The notes: generated by a model not told the origin, from the sequence alone. Positions 33,397-41,902 are shown, numbered from the stretch's first letter. The stretch is 44,347 nucleotides of DNA from an uncultured Bacilli bacterium (GCA_944332725.1 CALVKO010000005.1:1-44347); one strand, 5' to 3'. Numbers and translations: made by a program.

Positions 33397-33474
33397 AAAT
33401 GTATCATATAGATACACTAAATTATATACTAAATAATAATAAAATATGATAAAATATAGAAAAAGGAGATAACT

Positions 33475-34230
33475 ATGATTAAAAATGCAATAAGTGAATT
33501 TAAAAAAGATAAAAAAGAATTTCAAAAAAAAATTAATCAAGCAAAAAGCAAAAAAGAAAAAATTAAACTTATGATTCCTAATATATTAACTAAATCAAGA
33601 ATTTTAGCTCCTGTTATTATTTTACCTTCATTTGTTTTCGGTAATTTTATAGGTGCTGCTATTATAGCTGGTATATTAGGATTAACCGATTGTTTTGATG
33701 GATTTTTAGCAAGAAAATGGCATGCTACTAGTAAATATGGACAAAAATTAGATGCAATAAGTGATAAATTATTTGCAGTAGGTATTTCAATTCCAATATT
33801 ATTAACTAATCCTTTAATGATAATTTCAACTATAATTTTAGAATTTGTAATTGGATATATAAATACAAAATCATATTTAAAAAATAATAATCCAAAATCA
33901 ACATTACTAGGAAAATTTAAAACAACTCTTTTATACATTTTATTATGTTATACATATTTAAAAAGTGCTGTTAATATACCAATAATTTTAATAGGTTTAA
34001 CAAATATATTACAATTTGCTACAGCAATCGAATATTATAAAATTGATTTAAAAAAAGATAAGAAAAAATCAGTTATAGTAAAAAATATACCTGATAAAGA
34101 ACAAAACAAATCCGAAAATTACGAAAAAATAAATAAAATAAGACAAGAAATTAACGAATATAAACATTTAAAAGAATCATTATTATCTAATGAAGAAGAA
34201 AAAATAAAAACAATGAATAAAACTTTATAA
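33475..34230 (+). CDS. pgsA: CDP-alcohol phosphatidyltransferase (PgsA-like)
   Basis: Membrane enzyme most likely making phosphatidylglycerol phosphate from CDP-diacylglycerol and glycerol-3-P. The CDP-alcohol phosphotransferase motif is complete: D-G-x2-A-R-x8-G-x3-D-x3-D in [18 protein letters not shown] followed by QKLDAISDK (about 77-103). About five or six membrane segments. The N-terminus (1-35) is a very basic cytoplasmic helix. A Lys/Glu-rich coiled-coil tail of about 60 residues follows the membrane part, longer than in typical PgsA. Shine-Dalgarno AAGGAG; -10 TGATAAAAT upstream. Another head-group alcohol is possible, since the family is broad. Confidence 0.85.
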   Translation: MIKNAISEFKKDKKEFQKKINQAKSKKEKIKLMIPNILTKSRILAPVIILPSFVFGNFIGAAIIAGILGLTDCFDGFLARKWHATSKYGQKLDAISDKLFAVGISIPILLTNPLMIISTIILEFVIGYINTKSYLKNNNPKSTLLGKFKTTLLYILLCYTYLKSAVNIPIILIGLTNILQFATAIEYYKIDLKKDKKKSVIVKNIPDKEQNKSENYEKINKIRQEINEYKHLKESLLSNEEEKIKTMNKTL

Positions 34231-34253
34231 ATACCAAAGCTTTTCATTGTTTT
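34207..34253. terminator. Bidirectional terminator between pgsA and mnmA
   Basis: 11-bp stem AAAACAATGAA / TTCATTGTTTT (34207-34217 and 34243-34253) with a large loop. T-runs occur on both strands. It contains the ends of both convergent coding regions, which overlap by 6 bp. Confidence 0.75.
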
Positions 34254-35322
34254 TTCTTACTTCCTTAATTATTCCGCCGCCTAAACATTGTTCGCCATCA
34301 TAAAATACACATGCTTGACCTGGTGTTACAGATTTAACTTTTTGTGGATATTTAACTAAGATATAATCATCAAAAAATTCTAATTCAACTTCATTGTCTG
34401 GTTGACGATATCTAAATTTTGCAGTACATTTATTAATTTTTTCATTACCCAACCAATTAATATCAGTTACAATGCACGAATCACTATATAAATATTCACT
34501 ATTGCCTAAAGATATATATAAAATATTTTTACTTAAATCTTTACCAACGACAAACATTCTATCTTCATAACCACCAATATTTAAACCTCTTCTTTGACCA
34601 ATTGTATAATACATTAAGCCTATATGTTTGCCAATAACTTCATTAGTTTCAATATTAACTATATCTCCTGGAGTATTAGGTAAATAATTTTCTAAAAATT
34701 TAGTTATATTTCTTTCACCAATGAAACAAATACCAGTTGAATCTTTTTTATTAGCAGTTATCAAATCATATTTACTAGCTATTTCTCTTACTTCTTTTTT
34801 ATTTAAATGACCTACTGGAAATAAAACCTTTTTTAATTGTTCTTTAGATACTTGTGATAAAAAATAAGTTTGATCTTTATTACTATCTACCCCTCTTAAT
34901 AATTTGCCATCAATCATTCTAGCATAATGACCAGTTGCTATATAATCCGCTCCTAATTTAATAGCTTCTTTTAAAAACGTATCAAATTTAATATATTTAT
35001 TACACATTATATCAGGATTTGGAGTTCTGCCTTTTTTTAATTCATCTAAAAAATAAGTAAATACATAGTCCCAATATTCTTTAACAAAATCTATTCTATG
35101 TAATGGAATACCTATTTTTTTACAAACTTCTAATGCATCATTATAATCTTGTTCTTGAGGACATATATTATTATTTAATGTAGGATTACCCAATATATCA
35201 TTATTTAAAGAAGCATCCCAATTTCGCATAAATAAACCAATTACTTCATATCCTTGTTCCTTAAGTAATATAGCAGCAACACTACTATCTACTCCACCTG
35301 ACATACCAACTACAACTTTCAT
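34225..35322 (-). CDS. mnmA: tRNA-specific 2-thiouridylase MnmA
   Basis: Adds sulfur to position 2 of the wobble uridine in tRNAs for Lys, Glu and Gln, using ATP and a persulfide carrier. The PP-loop GMSGGVDSS is at residues 6-14. The catalytic cysteines lie in [14 protein letters not shown] and [10 protein letters not shown], with YIATGHYAR between them. The C-terminal domain ends [20 protein letters not shown]. Start ATG 35322 (365 aa) has AGGTGA upstream; the frame extends three codons further without a better site. Full-length, all key residues present. Confidence 0.96.
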   Translation of the reverse strand: MKVVVGMSGGVDSSVAAILLKEQGYEVIGLFMRNWDASLNNDILGNPTLNNNICPQEQDYNDALEVCKKIGIPLHRIDFVKEYWDYVFTYFLDELKKGRTPNPDIMCNKYIKFDTFLKEAIKLGADYIATGHYARMIDGKLLRGVDSNKDQTYFLSQVSKEQLKKVLFPVGHLNKKEVREIASKYDLITANKKDSTGICFIGERNITKFLENYLPNTPGDIVNIETNEVIGKHIGLMYYTIGQRRGLNIGGYEDRMFVVGKDLSKNILYISLGNSEYLYSDSCIVTDINWLGNEKINKCTAKFRYRQPDNEVELEFFDDYILVKYPQKVKSVTPGQACVFYDGEQCLGGGIIKEVRKNNEKLWYL

Positions 35323-35344
35323 AAAATTCACCTAATTCATTATA

Positions 35345-35956
35345 TCACATAATAAAAGGAATAATCAATTTTATTAATTTAGGCATTAAAAATGTATCAT
35401 ATAAAGTCATCAATAAAGTAACAAACAATACTAATAAAAATATTTTCAAATATCTATTCATAACCAATTTAAAATCTAAACTTTGTTTTTTTAATATTAC
35501 ATATATTAGTTTAAATGAAAAACTCATTGCATACATCATTAGAAGTAATAAAAATAATAAATTAATAACTTGTCCAGGAAATACATATACCAGACTAAAT
35601 ATAATACCTTTTGCCTTAAATGTTTCTAAAACTGCCCCAATACTAAAACCTAAGATAAATGATTTACTAAAAAACATAATAACTATAATTGGTAAACCAA
35701 TTACAGAAATTCCTAATAACCATATTAATATGATATATGATAAATTAGAAAACAAATTATTTTTTAAAACAAATAAATAATCTAATTTATTATCTTTTAC
35801 ATTATTAGCAAAATCGTTTATATATTCTATAGTTAAATTTTTATCTGAACTATTTAAAATTGTAACTAATATCGACCCCATAGTTATTCCTATAATCATT
35901 AATACTAATAAAAATACAAATAATTTTCTATCTACTTTTATTTTTAGTTTGTCCAT
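35345..35956 (-). CDS. spoIIM: Stage II sporulation protein M homologue (SpoIIM)
   Basis: About 203-aa membrane protein with five predicted membrane segments, and the family pattern KNNLFSNLSYIILIWLLGIS (about 63-82), then IMFFSKSFILGFSIGAVLET, and FSLVYVFPGQVINLLFLLLL. In endospore formers SpoIIM joins SpoIID and SpoIIP in the peptidoglycan remodelling complex that drives engulfment. ATG 35956 has AGGTG at a good distance; an in-frame GTG at 35965 overlaps that site. It is 22 bp upstream of mnmA on the same strand. Its presence does not by itself show that the organism sporulates. Confidence 0.88.
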   Translation of the reverse strand: MDKLKIKVDRKLFVFLLVLMIIGITMGSILVTILNSSDKNLTIEYINDFANNVKDNKLDYLFVLKNNLFSNLSYIILIWLLGISVIGLPIIVIMFFSKSFILGFSIGAVLETFKAKGIIFSLVYVFPGQVINLLFLLLLMMYAMSFSFKLIYVILKKQSLDFKLVMNRYLKIFLLVLFVTLLMTLYDTFLMPKLIKLIIPFIM

Positions 35957-36043
35957 ATCTTTCACCTAATTAAGAATATTAAATTTTAATAAAAATATTC
36001 CTTTTTTATTAAAAATATAGTATAATTAACTAAGGTGATTGAA

Positions 36044-36133
36044 TTGAAGAGTGAAAAAGTAGGAAAAATAATGGCTATTGTTATGTTAGCAATTATGGTA
36101 ATATCAACATTAGCATCATTAGTTTTAATTTAA
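36044..36133 (+). CDS. 29-aa single-span membrane microprotein
   Basis: A very small gene that stands alone. TTG start with an AAGGTGAT Shine-Dalgarno, 30 codons to TAA. The product starts with the charged stretch MKSEKVGK and continues into one hydrophobic helix (IMAIVMLAIMVISTLASLVLI). A -10 TATAAT lies at 36021-36026 and a terminator follows immediately. With promoter, Shine-Dalgarno, ORF and terminator all in place within 140 bp, it is likely to be real. It resembles the short Firmicutes DUF4044-type membrane peptides in size and layout. Function unknown. It lies between spoIIM and spoIVB, on the opposite strand. Confidence 0.7.
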   Translation: MKSEKVGKIMAIVMLAIMVISTLASLVLI

Positions 36134-36157
36134 AAAGGGGAGTTATTCCTTTTTTTA
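36132..36157 (+). terminator. Terminator of the 29-aa microprotein gene
   Basis: Stem AAAAAGG / CCTTTTT with internal G-rich loop, followed by T-run; starts at the stop codon. Confidence 0.75.
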
Positions 36158-36171
36158 TTATGTTTTTAATT

Positions 36172-36194
36172 AAAAAAGAGGAAATATCCTCTTA
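36172..36194 (-). terminator. spoIVB terminator
   Basis: Stem AAGAGGA / TCCTCTT (36176-36182 and 36187-36193) with a 4-nt loop, then six T on the minus strand. It overlaps the spoIVB stop codon. Confidence 0.82.
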
Positions 36195-37154
36195 ATTTTC
36201 TCCTTCTTCTAACATTGTAGTAATAAATATACCATAACCTTTATGTGGATTATCAACAACGACATGGGTAACCGCGCCTATTATGTAGTCATCTTGAATA
36301 ATAGGTGAACCACTCATCCCCTGCACAATTCCATTTGTTTTTTCAAGTAATTCAGGATCAGTTATTTTAAATGATATATTTTTAGTATCCTGATTTTTAC
36401 TTATCTTAGTAATTTCAATTTCATATTCTTTTACTACATCATCTTCTAAAACAGTAAGAATTGTAGCTTTACCCTTTTTCACTTCATCAGGTTTAGCAAC
36501 TTTATAAAGTTTTGAATCATCAAATTCGTCAGTATAATTACCAAATATTCCTTTAATAGTATTCTCAAAAATGGTACCATTTATTTTTTCTGTATTTATT
36601 TGAGCATTCTTTTCACCTGGTGTACCATTAGAACTTGGTTCAATATCAGTTACCGTTGATTCATATATACTACCACCAGATATATCTAATATTTGGCCAG
36701 TTCTACTATCAATTATTTCGTGGCCTAATGCTCCAAATAATTTTGTATTTGGATCAATATAAGTTAATGTTCCAATACCTGTAATACTATCTTTAACATA
36801 GATACCTGTTTTATAAGTATCATTTTCTTTTGGTAAAGTTAAGGTAGTTGTTTTAATTTGATTATCTCTTACATAAGTTATATTTATATTACCATTACTT
36901 GCTTTAATTTTATTAGTCAAATCATAGATAGAACTAACTTTTTCATTGTTTATAGAAGTTATTCTATCACCTATTTGTAACCCTGCTTCACTAGCAATAT
37001 AAGTATCATTTACTTTGTAAAAACCAACTACCATTACACCGTCAGCCTTTAATTCAATACCGATATTCTCACCGCCAACATAAATGTAGTCTGAATAAGC
37101 TAAAGCAACACTTGGAATGAATAGAAGAAGAGAAATAAGTGCTTTTTTAAACAT
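36192..37154 (-). CDS. spoIVB: SpoIVB-type PDZ serine peptidase (family S55)
   Basis: 320-aa secreted or membrane-tethered peptidase. Signal peptide (MFKKALISLLLFIPSVALAYS). A PDZ domain (about 25-110) has GIELKADGVMVVGFYKV, AGLQIGDRITSINNEKV, and NINITYVRDNQ. The S55 peptidase domain (about 115-320) has FGALGHEIIDSRTG (His near 143) and GIVQGMSGSPIIQDDYIIGAVTH with the nucleophilic Ser near 280. In Bacillus SpoIVB passes through the forespore membrane and cuts SpoIVFA to trigger sigma-K activation. It is shorter than the Bacillus protein (about 425 aa), mainly at the N-terminus. With spoIIM nearby it suggests an ancestral or reduced sporulation programme. Confidence 0.9.
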   Translation of the reverse strand: MFKKALISLLLFIPSVALAYSDYIYVGGENIGIELKADGVMVVGFYKVNDTYIASEAGLQIGDRITSINNEKVSSIYDLTNKIKASNGNINITYVRDNQIKTTTLTLPKENDTYKTGIYVKDSITGIGTLTYIDPNTKLFGALGHEIIDSRTGQILDISGGSIYESTVTDIEPSSNGTPGEKNAQINTEKINGTIFENTIKGIFGNYTDEFDDSKLYKVAKPDEVKKGKATILTVLEDDVVKEYEIEITKISKNQDTKNISFKITDPELLEKTNGIVQGMSGSPIIQDDYIIGAVTHVVVDNPHKGYGIFITTMLEEGEN

Positions 37155-37230
37155 CAGACATCTCCTTTTCTAACATAGACTACATTTATATTATTCTCCA
37201 AAAACAACCATTTATAATTTACAATAATTA

Positions 37231-37686
37231 CTAGTTTAAAATTACAATTGATAAATTTAAAAATCCTGCAAAAATTAACCAAAATAAGTATGGAATATTC
37301 ATTATTCCTGCTATTTTAGTTATTCTATAAAATTTAATAATCATAATTATAACTAAAATAATTAACAATAAAATCCAAATAAAACCAAATAAATATAATT
37401 TAAATCCAAAAAATATTAAAGTCCAAAAAGAATTGACTAACAATTGAAAAAAATAAATTTTTATCGCATTTTTTTTATTATATCCATAACTTTCATAAAT
37501 AATATAAAGTGATATTCCCATTAATAAATACAAGATACTCCAAACAATTGGAAAAATATAGCCAGGAACATCGAATGCTTTATTTAAATTAACATACGAA
37601 TTACTACTTATAAATAAAGCAAAAAAACTACCAATAAAAAAAGTAATAATGATACATAATAATAATGATTTAAAATTAATTTTCAT
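37231..37686 (-). CDS. TspO/MBR family membrane protein
   Basis: 151-aa five-helix membrane protein. Characteristic TspO features: FDVPGYIFPIVWSILYLLMGISLYIIYES (about 38-66), QLLVNSFWTLIFFGFKLYLFGFIWILLL (about 80-107), and PYLFWLIFAGFLNLSIVILN at the end. The Trp and aromatic residues of the family porphyrin-binding pocket are present. TspO proteins bind tetrapyrroles or lipids and act in stress responses, but the role in anaerobic Firmicutes is unclear. Single gene, 76 bp downstream of spoIVB's promoter side. Confidence 0.88.
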   Translation of the reverse strand: MKINFKSLLLCIIITFFIGSFFALFISSNSYVNLNKAFDVPGYIFPIVWSILYLLMGISLYIIYESYGYNKKNAIKIYFFQLLVNSFWTLIFFGFKLYLFGFIWILLLIILVIIMIIKFYRITKIAGIMNIPYLFWLIFAGFLNLSIVILN

Positions 37687-37729
37687 TACATCACCATTAA
37701 TATTTTATTACTTTTAATATTTATTTATT

Positions 37730-38069
37730 CTATAAAAATTGTTTTAATTTTTCTACTGAAGACTCTTGCATATCAACATATTCTTGAACTAATTTGTGAA
37801 CTTTATCATCAATTTCCTTATGATTTAATAATTTTCTACCTTCAATAATTCCCATATTAGTTCCTTGAAGTAATAATTCTGCTATTTTAGAAGAACTATT
37901 ATCCATAAGAGTTTTCATCTCAACTCCATACCAAGTTAAAACTTTATTAACAACATTTGTTTCGTGTGGTTCTTTATCACTAGGATATAATTCATTTATT
38001 TTACAAGATATATTTTTATATTTTTCATATATTTAATTCGTCTAATACATTAATTTCGTTCTTATCCAT
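37730..38069 (-). pseudogene. Frameshifted gene of about 118 codons, unknown function
   Basis: A strong Shine-Dalgarno (GGAGGG) and ATG at 38069 begin MDKNEINVLDELNI, then TGA. The next frame, open from the same place, continues YEKYKNISCKINELYPSDKE, then HETNVVNKVLTWYGVEMKTL and a helical tail ending SSVEKLKQFL. The 62-aa reading that starts at the internal Met (37918) is only its C-terminal half. A single-base change in TTAAATATATGAAAAA (near 38025-38035) would restore one protein of about 118 aa. No family recognised; it looks like a soluble, mostly helical protein. The break may be genuine decay or a sequencing error. Confidence 0.65.
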
Positions 38070-38108
38070 AAATTCCCTCCACAATTAATTTGTGGATAAA
38101 TTATAAAA

Positions 38109-39080
38109 TTATTCATCATTTTTTTTAAAACTTTTTATAATTACTAAAATTCCAAATATAATAAATGATAATAAAATTAAATATAGCATTAAATCATCAA
38201 AATTAGATAATTTATATATTTCTATAATTGAAAATGTTCCTGTTACCATATATAAAATAGTTAAACCAGTTATTAAAAATGCAAATCCAATTAATAATGT
38301 TGCTATATCAATATTTAAATTAATAAATTTTTCTTTTATTTTAGGTGACATACTTATAACTATAATAAGTGGAATTATTATAGTTATAAATCCAGATAAT
38401 AATAATGCAATTGCACTATTACTACCTAATATAATTGCTTTGCTAGGATCATCTGGATTATATTTAATCGTCCTAATACTGCCTTCTTTTGGAATCACAT
38501 CAGTTCCATAATCAGTTGAAACAGTATATTCTTTATCTTTAACATTATAAGAATATATCAATTTATATGTTGTAGCAGATTCATCACTTTTATATATTTC
38601 ATAGTCAACAAAATATCCAATAGTTTCTACATAATTATTATTTTTAATTAAATCACTTATTCCTGAATATAACATAGTAAGTCCAATTAAAATAATTACA
38701 ATTAAAAATAGAAAAATTAACAGTTTATTATCTTTTCCAAGAAATTTGTTTTTTAATAAAATAACAACAAATAGCCAAAAAGGAATAAATCCTATTAATA
38801 ATGAATAATTTTTATTTGAAATAGCTGCCATTATAAATACAATTAAAAACGAAAACAAAAATGCAAAAATTCCTATAAAATATATTTTTTTAAATATCAT
38901 ATAATTTACATTTTCCCCTTTTAATATAAATATATTTTTTACAATGTCACCTGACATACAAATTATAAAAGGAAAAAATAGAATTGTAAAAATAATATCA
39001 TTAACTACTGAAATTAATAATAAAAGTAGAATTATAATAACTAATTCAACTATTAACTTATATTTTGCCCATTGTTTCAC
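38109..39080 (-). CDS. Multi-pass membrane protein with DUF3592-like domain
   Basis: 323 aa, function unknown. N-terminal half: about five membrane helices. The middle (about 165-225) is a DUF3592-type soluble domain: ETIGYFVDYEIYKSDESATT, then YKLIYSYNVKDKEYTVSTDY, and IRTIKYNPDDPSKAII. Three further helices follow. The N-terminal half does not match a family I know. Start is GTG at 39080 with GAGGAG upstream (GAGGAGATAATTGTG). No clear functional link with neighbours. Confidence 0.7.
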   Translation of the reverse strand: MKQWAKYKLIVELVIIILLLLLISVVNDIIFTILFFPFIICMSGDIVKNIFILKGENVNYMIFKKIYFIGIFAFLFSFLIVFIMAAISNKNYSLLIGFIPFWLFVVILLKNKFLGKDNKLLIFLFLIVIILIGLTMLYSGISDLIKNNNYVETIGYFVDYEIYKSDESATTYKLIYSYNVKDKEYTVSTDYGTDVIPKEGSIRTIKYNPDDPSKAIILGSNSAIALLLSGFITIIIPLIIVISMSPKIKEKFINLNIDIATLLIGFAFLITGLTILYMVTGTFSIIEIYKLSNFDDLMLYLILLSFIIFGILVIIKSFKKNDE

Positions 39081-39101
39081 AATTATCTCCTCTATTTTCT
39101 A

Positions 39102-39253
39102 TTAATATTTTTTACCAAGTTTTATATCTATGATTTTTTTATTGATATGAATAAGATAATCATAAACTATGTCTACATTTATTTTATTTTTGATAGTTCA
39201 ACTAATAATTTAGTATTTCTTGTAATATTTAAATAAATAATTGATATTTTCAT
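39102..39253 (-). pseudogene. Flavodoxin-like relic, frameshifted
   Basis: Starts 8 bp after the DUF1287 stop at ATG 39253 with an AGGT site. It reads MKISIIYLNITRNTKLLVEL then SKIK and a stop. The opening resembles the first strand and phosphate-binding loop of flavodoxins (ISIIYYSxTGNTKxLAE), with the loop Gly changed to Arg. The neighbouring frame continues NVDIVYDYLIHINKKIID and IKLGKKY to a stop at 39102. The total (152 bp, not a multiple of three) is far shorter than a flavodoxin, so it would be an internally deleted remnant. Weak evidence. Confidence 0.35.
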
Positions 39254-39261
39254 ATAATTAC

Positions 39262-39909
39262 CTAACTCATTCTGTAATGACCTACTATATCATTTCTATG
39301 TTCTAATATATCTTCTTCATAATATAATTGATATTTACTAGCATGATGAATCACAAACGGGATTCCTTTTTTATTTCTATTACTTGATATAATTCCAATA
39401 TGATTTTCAAATATAACGATATCTCCACCCTGCCAATTTTTTATATCATTTACATCCAAAGTTAAAGATATAGCATTATTTTTGAAAAATACTTTTAAAT
39501 TATCAACTCTTCTAAAATCAATATTTTTATCAATAACATCAATATTATATTGCTCTTTATTTATTTTTATATCTTCATTAACTAAATTCATCAAATCATA
39601 ACCAGCATTTAAAAGACCAAAAGTGACTACATCAACACAAGTACCATATCCATCATCTGGATAACCACTACCATAATATTTACTTTTATATTTAGGTTTT
39701 GTACTGATATATTCTTTTACGCTATTTAGTATATCAGTTTGATCATCTATTCCATCTTTATCCATATCAAAATCACTTATATAATATTCAATATTAAAAT
39801 AATTATTAGAGTATTTTTTATGAGGAATATAATTAAAAATATAAAGAAAATACAAAATTAAACATATTATTAAAATAATTATTGTAATTAAAAGTATTTT
39901 CTTTTTCAT
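39262..39909 (-). CDS. Membrane-anchored DUF1287 protein (NlpC/P60-like)
   Basis: 215 aa. One N-terminal membrane helix (about 3-27), then the DUF1287 domain: FDMDKDGIDDQTDIL (about 48-62), YYGSGYPDDGYGTCVDVVTF with the likely nucleophilic Cys (near 91), NIDFRRVDNLKVFF, WQGGDIVIFENHIGIIS with the likely His (near 173), and HRNDIVGHYRMS. DUF1287 is related to NlpC/P60 cysteine peptidases, so an action on cell-wall peptides is possible but unproven. Shine-Dalgarno GGAGGTAAAATA before ATG. Confidence 0.85.
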   Translation of the reverse strand: MKKKILLITIIILIICLILYFLYIFNYIPHKKYSNNYFNIEYYISDFDMDKDGIDDQTDILNSVKEYISTKPKYKSKYYGSGYPDDGYGTCVDVVTFGLLNAGYDLMNLVNEDIKINKEQYNIDVIDKNIDFRRVDNLKVFFKNNAISLTLDVNDIKNWQGGDIVIFENHIGIISSNRNKKGIPFVIHHASKYQLYYEEDILEHRNDIVGHYRMS

Positions 39910-39931
39910 TATTTTACCTCCATTGTCTTTA

Positions 39932-40336
39932 TTATATCACAATTTTAATATCTAATAAATTATCAAAATCTATTTTTTTATTATCTACTAAAATAATAAA
40001 TTTATTAACATTATCTATTTTTTTCACATTACCAATTATCGTTTCATAAGAACCACCTATTTTTTTATTATCAGGTATAAAATATGTAATGATTACTTCA
40101 GGTTTTTGTTTTATATTATCATTAATTAATTTAATATTTTTATTTAATATAAAATTTAGTTCTTCATCTAATTCTATTTTTTTACTAGTTATTCTTGCTT
40201 CTTCTTTAATAGCACTATCATATCCTTTTAAAGCTGCAAAAGGCGCAAATTGAACTGCTCTATTATGTAAAGACATAGGTTTTCTAGTATTAGAAACATG
40301 ATGAGGTAAATTTATAATATCATCATATTTATTCAT
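39932..40336 (-). CDS. YolD-like protein
   Basis: 134 aa. YolD family core: NLPHHVSNTRKPMSLHNRAV, then QFAPFAALKGYDSAIKEEAR (about 8-48), and a C-terminal beta-rich part (ETIIGNVKKIDNVNKFIILV). YolD proteins are almost always paired with UvrX/UmuC-like Y-family polymerases in Firmicutes and may regulate or assist them. ATG 40336 with GGAGGT upstream is preferred; the Shine-Dalgarno lies in the end of the polymerase gene and the two genes overlap by 8 bp. Confidence 0.85.
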   Translation of the reverse strand: MNKYDDIINLPHHVSNTRKPMSLHNRAVQFAPFAALKGYDSAIKEEARITSKKIELDEELNFILNKNIKLINDNIKQKPEVIITYFIPDNKKIGGSYETIIGNVKKIDNVNKFIILVDNKKIDFDNLLDIKIVI

Positions 40337-41825
40337 GATGACCTCCAATTTGTTTATTTCTTTCTATAGTAGTTGCACCATCTAATATATTCATACCTCT
40401 TAAAATAGAATTTTTACCATATTTATCTTTTAATTTTAACATCACTTTTATAATTTCTTTATCGTTTTGTTCTTGAATAATTTCTATTTCTTTTTTCTTT
40501 TGTGATTCTTCATAATTAGTAAATAAATCTATTTGTTCAAATGAAGGTTTTATTTTATTTTCATTAGTTAATTTATTTACCGACAAATTTAATTTTCTAA
40601 TTAATAACAATGGATTAGAAATTTTATCAAATAGTTTTATAAAATTTTCTCTAATAACTTTTGAAGAAGAAGTAAAATGATCTAAATTAATTGTTCCATG
40701 AGAATGTTTAGGCATTTTTCTACCATAAGAATCTACTATTATTTCGCCAAAATATTTATTAACAATATTAGGATTAGTTAAGTTTTTTATATCATAATGA
40801 ATAGTTAAGACTAATTGATTTGTGACTAAATTTTTATTTACTAAATCTAAAGCTAAATTATCAGCCATCTCACTTACAATCAATCTAGATTTTTTATTAT
40901 CATAAGGACAGTGCAATACTTGTCCAGAACTTAAACTAGTAGTAGTAGGCTTATAACTTTTAGCAATCTCGATAGTGCATGGCTCCCATCCCCAAGCATG
41001 ATCAATTAATAACTCAGCGTTTATTCCAAATAGTTTATATAATAACTCTTCATTATAATGAGAGCATCTTGCTACATCACCCATCGTAAACATATTATTG
41101 TTAGCAAGTTTATCAGCTATTCCTTTTCCTACTCGCCAAAAATCAGTTATTGGTTTATGATTCCATAATTCTTTTCTAAAAAGCATTTCATCTAAGTATG
41201 CCGTTCTAACACCAAATTCATTTGGTTTACTTTTTTTAGCAACTATATCCATTGCAACTTTAGCTAAAAACATATTTGTACCTATTCCTGACGTTGCAGT
41301 AATACCAGTTATATCATAAACTTCTTTTATTATTCTCGTTACTAATTCTTCTGGCGTACATTTATATAATTTTAAATAATTAGTTATATCAATAAAAACT
41401 TCATCTATCGAATAAACTAATATATCTTCTTTGGCAATATATTTTAAATAAATATTATATATTTTTGTACTATAATTTATATAATATGCCATTCTGGGTT
41501 GAGCAATAATTAAATCTAATTCTAAATTTGTATTGTTTTTTAATTCAGTATCAAAATATGATTTACCAATAAAATTTTTATAATTATTATTTCTTTTTCT
41601 TTCATAATTAATTTGTTTTATTTTTTGTTTAACTTCAAACAATCTTGCCCTACCACCTATTCTATATTGTTTTAAAGTTGGACTAACAGCTAAACAAACA
41701 GTCTTATCAGTTCTTGATTCATCGGCTACTACTAAATTTGTATTTAAAGGATCTAGTTTTCTTAAAACACATTCAACTGAAGCATAAAAACTTTTTAAAT
41801 CAATACAAGTATAAATTTTATTCAT
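40329..41825 (-). CDS. Y-family DNA polymerase (UvrX/UmuC-like)
   Basis: Translesion polymerase of about 498 aa. Palm motifs: YTCIDLKSFYASVECVLRKL (Asp7, metal ligand, with the Y-family steric-gate aromatic region) and VYSIDEVFIDITNYL (Asp-Glu near 141). Then GIGTNMFLAKVAMD and a helix-hairpin-helix thumb (GKGIADKLANNNMFTMGDVA). The little-finger domain follows (SLSSGQVLHCPY, LALDLVNKNLVTNQLVLTIH). The C-terminal 80 residues are linker-like with no obvious clamp motif that I can assign. ATG 41825 has GGTGA upstream. Operon with YolD, controlled by a LexA box. Confidence 0.92.
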   Translation of the reverse strand: MNKIYTCIDLKSFYASVECVLRKLDPLNTNLVVADESRTDKTVCLAVSPTLKQYRIGGRARLFEVKQKIKQINYERKRNNNYKNFIGKSYFDTELKNNTNLELDLIIAQPRMAYYINYSTKIYNIYLKYIAKEDILVYSIDEVFIDITNYLKLYKCTPEELVTRIIKEVYDITGITATSGIGTNMFLAKVAMDIVAKKSKPNEFGVRTAYLDEMLFRKELWNHKPITDFWRVGKGIADKLANNNMFTMGDVARCSHYNEELLYKLFGINAELLIDHAWGWEPCTIEIAKSYKPTTTSLSSGQVLHCPYDNKKSRLIVSEMADNLALDLVNKNLVTNQLVLTIHYDIKNLTNPNIVNKYFGEIIVDSYGRKMPKHSHGTINLDHFTSSSKVIRENFIKLFDKISNPLLLIRKLNLSVNKLTNENKIKPSFEQIDLFTNYEESQKKKEIEIIQEQNDKEIIKVMLKLKDKYGKNSILRGMNILDGATTIERNKQIGGHHE

Positions 41826-41841
41826 TACTATCACCAAATAA

Positions 41842-41863
41842 ATTATACTACGAACATTTGTTC
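41842..41863 (-). promoter_or_regulatory. SOS promoter: LexA box upstream of -10
   Basis: -10 TATAAT at 41842-41847. The Gram-positive LexA (DinR) box GAAC-ATTT-GTTC lies at 41852-41863, between the -10 and the expected -35 (TTTTAA, weak). Bound LexA would block RNA polymerase; expected control is DNA-damage induction of the polymerase-YolD operon. Confidence 0.88.
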
Positions 41864-41902
41864 TTTAAAATAGTTTCTTTTATATTGGTAAATATTTACA
41901 AA

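Noticed and set aside
33537-33938. 133-codon minus-strand ORF inside pgsA
   Set aside because: Antisense shadow of pgsA, whose CDP-alcohol phosphotransferase motif on the plus strand is complete.
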